A DNA stretch of 64,000 nt from Margaritispora aquatica (taxonomy: Eukaryota; Ascomycota; Leotiomycetes; Helotiales; Discinellaceae): the NCBI GenBank assembly GCA_007644065.1, contig VJWN01000005.1:1302001-1366000 (forward strand), read 5' to 3'. This document shows positions 56,949 to 64,000 of this stretch, piece by piece (the stretch's first letter is position 1; each line of letters begins with the position of its first letter). The translations under genes were made by a program, and so were the position numbers. The notes beneath the pieces were generated by a model, which did not search any database, had not been told where the DNA came from, and saw nothing but the letters and a program-made list of their open reading frames with translations.

Positions 56949-57756
56949 TTGACTTTCTTTTCTTTCTACGGTGACCTTCAATCTCTGCTCGTTTGTCCAA
57001 CGTCTCACATTTTTGTCTGCCACTCACTCATTCACCCTCTCACCCACTCACCCACTCTCCTTCCCTCGTGTCGTCTCCCACCGCCTTCGCTCTTGCCTTT
57101 CGCTGCCTCCTCCTCCCACCTCCCAAGTCCCAAGTCCCGAGTCTCCAGTTCTTCCAGTCTCAGACTCTCAAGTCTCAGTTCTCCCACACTTTTCCCACAC
57201 CACACTACTTTTCTCGTCTGTCCCTCCGTCCCTCCAACACCAGCTTCTCTATATTTAGCATCGCCATCCTCTATCAGTCTATCGAACCCTCGAACCACCA
57301 AAAATTTATTATACCTGATCCAGGTACCGGTTCAAGGTTGCATACTTGCATACTTGCATGCAACAAAACAATCAACTATATCACCAACCTCATTCCCCCG
57401 ACCGATATCAAAGTCCCCGAAACTAATATCCGCTGCATGCCTATTGTCGGTGTTTCAGCAACCAACTTCGAGGTCAAGAACCCTATACACCTCGGTCGCA
57501 AGCTACACCTTCAACACAATACCCACCTCGACCCTATCTCGACCACCCAAGACATCGCGTCATACTCGATACCGATATACATTGTCTCGTCGCATTCAAC
57601 CTAAGCTCCCTTGATGTACGCGATCGCGTTCAAGGCCTGATCTGCAGTCCGACAAAGACTTGTTTCATACATTTCCAAGTCGCTTTCAAGCCACCACAGA
57701 AGCTGGATCAATACACAGACTCTTCCCAGTTCCCGCAAGCTCGGCGTGTCGCTGCG
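56949..57756 (+). promoter_or_regulatory. CT-rich promoter/leader of the MADS-box gene
   Basis: About 800 bases, strongly pyrimidine-rich on the plus strand (runs such as CTCACCCACTCACCCACTC), as often seen at fungal promoters and 5' UTRs. Two long overlapping frames (from 56949 and 56993) are side effects of the low complexity; if transcribed they would be upstream ORFs. Confidence 0.55.
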
Positions 57757-59692
57757 ATGGGGAGAAGAAAAATCGAAATCAAGGCCATCAAGGATGACAG
57801 AAATCGCTCGGTGTAAGTGTTCTGCGACTCTCAACGCGTTCCTTGTTCTAACTTCAATAGCACATTTCTCAAGCGCAAAGGTGGTCTTTTCAAGAAGGCA
57901 CATGAGCTTTCAGTCCTCTGCTCTGTCGATGTCGCAGTTATTATTTTTGGAAACAACAAGAAGCTGTACGAATACTCAAGTAGCGATATTGGAGAGATCT
58001 TGACGAGATACCAATACGTATGTTTCATGTTTCAATGCGCAGACACGAAGCTAATTGAAATAGTATGGCGGAGCCAACGAGCACAAAGGACCTGCAGACT
58101 TTAATGGCAAGGGAAAGCTGGACGACGACGATGATGACGATGATGGATCTGGACCATCTCACCACGGATCAGTTGAACCACAAATGATGCCTCCTCAATT
58201 CCAAAACCAAGCCCCATTCCAACATATTCGACATCACACTCCATCTGCCTCTCCTCCTATACCAAATGGTGCCTTCCCTCATCATCCTCAGCAACGTCAA
58301 CACACTCCGCAACCTCAACCTGGGTCTCGTCCTTTGTCAAGAAATGAGCCTAGGAGAACAAGCTCAAATTTGGTACCGCAACAACATCCCCACCCTGCAC
58401 CAAACGGATATGCGTACATGCCAAACCCAGCGATATACAATCCTCATGGTCAAGCTCCACCACCGCATCCTCATGGTCTTCCTCAGCATATGCAGGCCCC
58501 CATGATGCAAGCCCCAATGCAAGGTCCTCCTCAAGGACCACCTCAGGCCCCTCCACAACATTATCAAAACGTTCAAGCGTGGCCCAATCAAGCAGCTCTA
58601 CAGCAGCAGCAAGCTCAACACCAGCAAGCCCAGCAGCAGCAGGTTCAACAGCAGATGTACGTTGAAGAAGCACGGAGAACCTCGATGCCACCAGCACCAA
58701 CGTTCCCACAGCAAGAGAGACCACAATCTAGGCCTGAGCCATCTCCACCCCAACCACAGCAACAGCAAATTCCACGCCCATCTCCACCTCAGGAAGAAGA
58801 GCCAGAACCTGTACCTGTGGTTCAACAAATGCTTCAACCTCCTGTGAAACGCCACCCTACCAAATCTCGTAGTATATTTACACCAATAGATGAGAGCAGA
58901 TCGATTTTGTCTCAGCATTGGGCGTCCTCCACCTCGAATTCGGAACCAGCGCGTGAGGCCTTGGCCAACAGATCTCTGTCCGTTGATACTGGATCAGTTT
59001 TGAAAGTAAAGACTGAGCCATCTCCGCCTTTACCTACTCGAGCCCAATCACACAACAAGAATAGAAATACATCTATGTCTTCTACATCTGATGGATTTGC
59101 TCCACCTGGTCGAACCAATTCCGGACTTGCTGGAAGCCTAAAGCGACCCATTTTGAAGGTTCAAATTCCAGATGAACCATCACCTAATGGCAGCGCTACA
59201 GCAGATTCACTGTCGAGCCCAAGATCAAGCACCAATGCGCCGTCTTCGCACGTTAGACGGAATGGACATGGTTCCGACTCTCATTCTTCGGTAGTGTTAC
59301 CTCCACCATCACCTTCTGCATCGGCACTTTTATCAGCTGGAGCATCTGGTCCACCAAATCCATTCGCTCGTCCTCACCCAGTCTCCCAGCCTTCTCAGAA
59401 CTCAAATGCTAGTGGCAACATGATTGATACTCCTGTTTCAGCTCTACCTTCGAGATTTATGAACAGTGACTTTTTGCCTAGTCCTTCAAGCTTCTACCCG
59501 GATTGGAATTACAGAGGCAATGATTCAAATACACTGCCAAGTCCTCTCAATTTTGCAACTCCAATCGTTGGTACTGGACCAAGTTTCTTGAGAGATGATC
59601 CAAATGGTCGAGAGAATATGAATGGAAAGAGGAAGACTCCCGATCCAGACGGTGAAAATGGTGATGCCAAGCGAGTAAAGCATGATGAATGA
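57757..59692 (+). CDS. rlmA: MADS-box transcription factor, Rlm1/MEF2 type
   Basis: DNA-binding target of the cell-wall-integrity MAP kinase pathway (yeast Rlm1, Aspergillus RlmA). Exons 57757-57812, 57861-58017, 58064-59692; 613 aa. The MADS domain covers residues 1-60: [20 protein letters not shown], then [38 protein letters not shown]. The [17 protein letters not shown] block is of MEF2 type. Introns are 48 nt (CTAAC branch) and 46 nt, both inside or just after the MADS region. A run of eight Asp follows, then a long Pro/Gln/His-rich region with polyglutamine stretches (about 200-280), and several SP/TP sites that could be MAP kinase sites. The start GATGGGGAGA is the standard MADS start. 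Confidence 0.93.
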
Positions 59693-60281
59693 ATTTTCGA
59701 TTCGAAGGGTTGTTGAAAAGAATAATATGTTATAATCTTCTCTTTATGGTCTTATAAGTTGTGTATATGCATGGAAATGGCGTTGGGGAAACTGTACCAG
59801 TCTAGCGGACAGATTTGCTTTTATGACAACGACAGAGTATGAGGATATAGTGCTTGTAGATACCCTTTGCCTTCGTTTGGGGTGGGGTTTACTTTTCTAT
59901 CCTGATAGGTAGAACCAATCGATGATATTGAGATATCTGGTGTTTCCATTATCATTGTGTGATTTCAAAGTGTCGCTTTTTTACGCTGTAGGTCATTCAA
60001 TGTAAGTTAAAGTCTAGGATGTAGATTTCAACGACAACCAACGATAAATCATCGTCGATGGATATAATAAATTAATAGAAGGTAAGTTTGGAAAAACAAC
60101 TTCTATCCAAACGAATGAATCATCTTTGAACTCCCACCAAGTCCTCAGCTTCTTATCCAGAATGTACCCTACCTTATTAAGCACACCCTCCAACTCCTGT
60201 CCCTCTCACTCTCCCTCGGCCTCCTCGCTTCGTCTCGTCTCCGCTCTAGTTTTGTCTCGCAGGCTCTACGATCGACGTACC

Positions 60282-60349
60282 TTCTCCATCTTCATCTCCA
60301 TCTCCATCTCCATCTTCATCTCCATCTCCATCTCCATCTCCATCTCCAC
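60282..60349 (+). repeat. (CTCCAT)n hexamer repeat
   Basis: About eleven hexamers CTCCAT with occasional TTCATC variants. Would encode Ser-Ile repeats in one frame, but no gene surrounds it. Confidence 0.9.
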
Positions 60350-61080
60350 TGTCATCGACACTAGTTAGTTAGTATTTCTATCCATCTCTCCCTCTCGGCC
60401 TTTCCCTAGACCTCTCTCTTAACTTCTCCCTTCGCCTTCGCCTACGTCAGACACAGACCCACTAAATCCCATCCCATCCTGTCCTATCTGAACCTCATCC
60501 AGAGCTTAAGCGAGACTTGGAAAGTAAAAACATACCTACCTACCTATGTAAGGTACTTACCAGCTAACTTGAATCTGAACTTGAACTTGGACCTGGACTT
60601 AAACCTGAAACTGAACCTGAAGCTGAACCACAAGATCCGCCGGCAGTCACTTTTGCACTTACACTTACGGTTCTAGTTTCAGTTCCGTGACTATGACTAT
60701 GACTATGTCGCTGAGTGAGCTATAAAATTCTCTGTCGTTGCGGTTGGAGCGTGTGTTAGGTCCTGGTTAGGTTAGGCTAAATTGCGTTGAGTTCAGTTCA
60801 GTTGAGTTGCGCTGCGTTACGTCTTGAGCTAGTATTGCTCTGGGTGAGCTTTTGCTCCACAAGCGAGCAGTGACTGGGGTAGGGTGTGATGAGGTGTCGC
60901 TTCCCAATATCGGGGGAATTGCGAGGGAAGGGGAAGGGGAAGGGGGTGTGGAGAATGATTAGAAGTTGGAGGATCAAGATGAGATTATTTGCTGGATCTG
61001 GGTACCCGTGTACTCAGGTGGTGTGTACGTGCGTGTTTGTGCTTTTCGGTGCGAGTAGGAGTGCGATTTTTTATGGAGCC

Positions 61081-61144
61081 TATGTGAGTATGTGAGTATG
61101 TGAGTATGTGCGTATGTGAGTATGTGCGTATGTGAGTATGTGAG
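61081..61144 (+). repeat. eight copies of an 8-base unit TATGTGAG
   Basis: Eight head-to-tail octamers; copies 4 and 6 read TATGTGCG. Ends abruptly at TGCCATGG. Confidence 0.92.
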
Positions 61145-61623
61145 TGCCATGGCAATGTGGCATTGTGAGGACCTCTAGTAGGAGTAGAGCGAGCGATCTT
61201 GAGATCAAGCGAGTCTTAGGAATTATCACTTTCTTGGGTTTTGAGTATGTGTATGTGTGTGTGAGTGTGAGTGTATGCTTGCCAAGAAGGAGGTGTAGAC
61301 AAAGTTTTTGGTAGCTGAGATATAGGAAAAGAGAGGGGGCTATTCCTTAAATTCTAGGTGGCTTTGAAGCAAGATTGCACTTGATGAAAGATAGGGCAGG
61401 TAGATTTCCCCGATATGAATGCAAGATCTCTCAACTCACTTCTCTTCTCGCGAGGAATTCATGCTCGTCTACGCAGTTCAACCTAAGACTGATATATGTA
61501 ACATTACGCAATGGATACCAAAACTACATCTCATTCCGAGCTCTACTCCCTAGAAGAGGAACCAAAAGAAAAGGGCATTTTCATCCTCATTACTCATTAA
61601 GACCAGCCTCCAAATCCATCACT

Positions 61624-62205
61624 TTAAGCAGATCCCCTATGACTCCCATGCTCGAATGTCTTTTTCTTCCAAAACGACACCACACCACCAACCATACTCT
61701 TCACCCAGCCTTTCTTCTCCTCATCTCCCTCTTTCCCCTTCTTCCTCTTGAGATCCTCATCTTCATCCTCGCTGCTCTCGACTGCTGCTCTGTTGCCTCC
61801 TTCTCCTCCGCCGCTTCCTTCTTGTTGGCTGGCTTTCGCGTCCGCGGCGTTGGTTCTCGCGCCCCAGCTCTCGATTCCCTGCTGCGTTGTATGGGATTTC
61901 TTCTCCATTGAAAGGACTTTGCCTTTCCCTTTGTCGGCGCTCATATCGTTACTATCGTCTTGGGCTCGTACGCCGCGAGCCTCGCCCCAGCCGTCATCTT
62001 GCTCGGCCGTACGCGGCGCGAATGATGTCCCTGGTCCTGGCTCTTCGGGCATGGTGGTCGTAGGAGCGGGTGTCGGTGCAGGATCGCGCCTAGGAACGTT
62101 CCTAGGTCGTGTTGGGCTGTATTTGGTCGCTGGAAAGTTGGAGCGATGGCTGTAGTTGTGCTGGGAATTGTAGGAATTACTATAGGAAGATCCACTGATT
62201 CCCAT
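61624..62205 (-). CDS. disordered protein with N-myristoylation-type start, paralogue 1
   Basis: Single exon, 193 aa. Starts MGISGSSYSNSYNSQHNYSH: Gly2 and Ser6 fit the MGxxxS signal for N-myristoylation (inference). The middle is disordered, with PTPAPTTTMPEEPGPG, Gly/Ser/Glu runs and an acidic patch SSEDEDEDLKRKKGKE. The C-terminus has a short conserved block EEKKGWVKSMVGGVVSFWKK that is probably an amphipathic helix. The same two ends occur in the next gene (62996-63508), so this is a tandem duplicate pair. No known domain; possible membrane-associated regulator. The codon pattern and kept ends make coding likely. Confidence 0.72.
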   Translation of the reverse strand: MGISGSSYSNSYNSQHNYSHRSNFPATKYSPTRPRNVPRRDPAPTPAPTTTMPEEPGPGTSFAPRTAEQDDGWGEARGVRAQDDSNDMSADKGKGKVLSMEKKSHTTQQGIESWGARTNAADAKASQQEGSGGGEGGNRAAVESSEDEDEDLKRKKGKEGDEEKKGWVKSMVGGVVSFWKKKTFEHGSHRGSA

Positions 62206-62995
62206 TTTGAGGGAGGGTGGGTGTTTTAGCTCAAAAAATCAAACGGGACGGGACGTAAGAGATGGCGATGTGGCAGTGCTTCCGAAGTTAGATGCAGGTT
62301 ATGTTGTGAGTGAGGTGGTAATCCCTGAGAGATCAAACTTGAGATGATATTTTCCAAACGCGCAAATTTGCGTAAGCTCTTGGTAACTAGGTTGTGATTT
62401 CGTCGTTTGAAAATCCTACCATCGACTTCGTATTCGAGCCGGAGGAGGGAAAAGAGAAAAGAAATACAAGGTTTTAATGAAAAGTGTATGCTTAAGGCTC
62501 GAGGATGAAAAGGAGGGAAGCCACCAAAGGGGCGCAGCCAAGCATCGTGCTGCAAACCCCGCGTTTTCGACACTTGACGATATCCAATGCAACGCTGAGG
62601 CTGGACGTTTGTATGAGCTTGAGGTAGTTTTTTGAAGCATGGAGGAGGACCTGTAAGGCTTTTTCCAATGCATACGCATATTTCTTCCTTCGTTGTGTCT
62701 TGGTGGACGACCTACTTAACGTGGAGAAATAAGCGATAATCTAGCCATTGGGTGAAATACGAAAATTCATATCCAATGAAAAAGTTCAAGTCTGCTGTTC
62801 AACTTTGCACTGACTTAGATCCTTCATTTTCCTACCGATAACTTATTCTTTCTGGATCATTAGTCGTGGCATCACATCACCATCCCAGCCTTGGATGCTT
62901 TGGGGTAATGCTCGCTTTCGGATCGCACCAATGTCTGTAACTCACGAACATCAGACAATTACCAAGTTGCCCTCTATCAAGTGCATCTCCATTTA
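62206..62995. other. spacer between the two MGxxxS paralogues
   Basis: 790 bases that should hold the promoter and leader of paralogue 1 and the 3' UTR of paralogue 2. A 115-codon frame (62226-62573) on the minus strand is not supported. Confidence 0.45.
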
Positions 62996-63508
62996 TTACG
63001 CCTTCTTCTTCCCCTTTCCAAAGATGGTCTCAACAACATTCTTCACCCACCCTTTCTCCTCTTTGACTTTCGACTTCCCGCTCTCCTTCGCTTCATCATC
63101 GTCGGTCTCACTCCCTCCATCTCCTCTTTTCATCTCGCTCTTCTCAAATTCATCATCACCACTAACCCTACTCTTCCCCCCAACAGTCTCAGCATCCCAA
63201 TCATCCTCACTATTCTCTCCATTTCCTTCCCTCTCCCTCACCCTCACGCCAATCTCGTCTTTTCCTTTCCCATCTCCATCTTTGCTCCCCGAACCCGAAC
63301 CCGAACCCGAACCCGAACCCGAACCATTAGCTCTCTCACGAGCCTCCAAAGACATCGCAGGTGCATTCGAAGGACCAGCAACAGTTGGCGTGCGCTCGGG
63401 TTTCTTGTACTCGAAATAGCCTGGTTTTGGCCGAATAGGTCGTTGGTTGCGGTGTGGTCGCTGATGGCCCGTTACATGGCCACTAAATGAGGAGCCACCG
63501 ATCCCCAT
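62996..63508 (-). CDS. disordered protein with N-myristoylation-type start, paralogue 2
   Basis: Single exon, 170 aa from ATG 63508; an in-frame ATG at 63571 would add 21 residues and hide the Gly2, so the shorter start is preferred. Starts MGIGGSSFSGHVTGHQRPHR, again with Gly2 and Ser6. A (Ser-Gly) run comes from a tandem hexanucleotide (63288-63325). Then charged, disordered sequence with SETDDDEAKES, and the C-terminal block KEEKGWVKNVVETIFGKGKK, matching paralogue 1 (KGWVKSMVGGVVSFW). Only the two ends are conserved between the pair, which suggests lipid anchoring at one end and a membrane- or partner-binding helix at the other. Function unknown. Confidence 0.72.
   Translation of the reverse strand: MGIGGSSFSGHVTGHQRPHRNQRPIRPKPGYFEYKKPERTPTVAGPSNAPAMSLEARERANGSGSGSGSGSGSGSKDGDGKGKDEIGVRVREREGNGENSEDDWDAETVGGKSRVSGDDEFEKSEMKRGDGGSETDDDEAKESGKSKVKEEKGWVKNVVETIFGKGKKKA
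63288..63325 (+). repeat. (CCGAAC)n coding microsatellite
   Basis: Six hexamers that encode the Ser-Gly run of paralogue 2 on the minus strand. In coding sequence the unit keeps the frame whatever the copy number, so length variation between isolates is expected. Confidence 0.92.
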
Positions 63509-64000
63509 TGCGATAGTGAAGTCGTGATAATATAATATCTTCGTTACGAGTCTATGGTTGACTTTGAGCAACTAAGAAGTGGAGCTGTCAAGTAATACGA
63601 GCCTCTATGTCAAATTATTCGAAAATATCGAAATCTAAGCCAGAAACGCACATTTCACAAATGTAAAGCAAAACCTACCAACTCACGACGTTTATACTAG
63701 AGATAAACTTGAGCACACGACCAAAATCAAGAAATGGTATCGTGAGATAGTAAGGCTTCTGAAGGGTTGATGCAGGGCCAAGGCGGGCGCAGCGCGACAC
63801 ACACCACGCGAAGCCCAATTGACAAGCGAGCTGCCGCATGTCGAGTGCTGCAACCCAGCCATTGTACCACGTTTTAGGAAGGTGTTTGCTTTTTCCTGTA
63901 TTACTTTGGGAACTTTTTCGCACTTTCGTCGTCTGCTTGTACTTGAAGATTAATTCATCGTGAATAATCAGCCTCATACGTTATCATTGTTGTTGAAGTG
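63509..64000. other. upstream region of paralogue 2, window end
   Basis: 492 bases with the promoter and leader of paralogue 2. A 100-codon minus-strand frame (63675-63977) is open but has no recognisable feature. Confidence 0.45.

Larger units (their letters stand above)
59693..61623. other. 1.9 kb convergent intergenic region rich in simple repeats
   Basis: Between the 3' ends of the MADS-box gene and the first MGxxxS protein gene. Holds several microsatellites (listed) and a degenerate hexamer ladder around 60569-60629 (units like CTGAAC and TTGAAC). No gene supported. Confidence 0.5.

Noticed and set aside
56949..57614. 221- and 203-codon frames upstream of the MADS-box gene
   Set aside because: Produced by a CT-rich low-complexity leader (Ser/Pro/Leu-only translation); two overlapping frames are open at once.
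60126..60368. 80-codon frame with Ser-Ile repeats
   Set aside because: Translation of a hexamer microsatellite, not a protein.
63675..63977. 100-codon minus-strand frame at the window end
   Set aside because: No domain; most likely leader or promoter of the adjacent gene, though a gene reaching beyond the window cannot be excluded.

Overview
The window is nuclear DNA of a filamentous ascomycete. Genes are spaced and monocistronic, introns are short (mostly 46-110 nt, GT...AG, often with a CTAAC/CTAAT-like branch site), and the identifiable proteins are Pezizomycotina types: AbaA-type TEA factor, RpdA-type deacetylase with a long acidic tail, Clr5-domain and 2EXR-domain proteins. The crowd of 2EXR genes suggests a leotiomycete, but the sequence alone does not fix genus or species. 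I saw no tRNA, rRNA, intact transposon or CRISPR array.

Left part (0-28.9 kb) is mostly conserved housekeeping genes: dynein light chain LC8 (-), the five-RRM rRNA-processing factor MRD1 (+) with a box C/D snoRNA in its second intron, an AbaA/TEC1-type TEA transcription factor (+), a SAP-domain protein (-), mitochondrial processing peptidase beta (-) divergent from succinate dehydrogenase subunit 4 (+), a cytochrome P450 (+), an MDR-family reductase (+), ribosomal protein uL14/L23 (-), the class I histone deacetylase RPD3/RpdA (-) and divergent from it the proteasome lid deubiquitinase RPN11 (+).

Middle part (28.9-43 kb) is sparser: a 4.2 kb stretch with no gene I can support, a Clr5-domain protein (+), a small predicted secreted cysteine-containing protein (-), the inner-membrane import receptor TIM50 (-), an F-box-like protein (+), and a basic/acidic hypothetical protein (-).

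From 43.1 to 51.8 kb lie eight diverged paralogues in a row, all on the minus strand. Each has a short basic N-terminus, one 2EXR motif (F-x-x-LP-x-E-I/L-Q-I-x-I-W) and a second C-x-LSR-x-x-A block. This single-strand 2EXR array is the most striking accessory feature. Its distal member is GC-rich, carries the only intron of the set and is followed by an AT-rich island.

Right part (51.8-64 kb): a 6 kb gene-poor region with simple repeats and a CT-rich leader precedes an RLM1-type MADS-box factor (+). After a microsatellite-rich gap come two minus-strand paralogues encoding disordered proteins with N-myristoylation-type starts (MGISGS and MGIGGS) and a shared KGWVK C-terminal block.

Exon structures were worked out by hand from reading frames, splice signals and family knowledge; spliced lengths were checked to be multiples of three. 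Gene names rest on motif recognition, not database searches.
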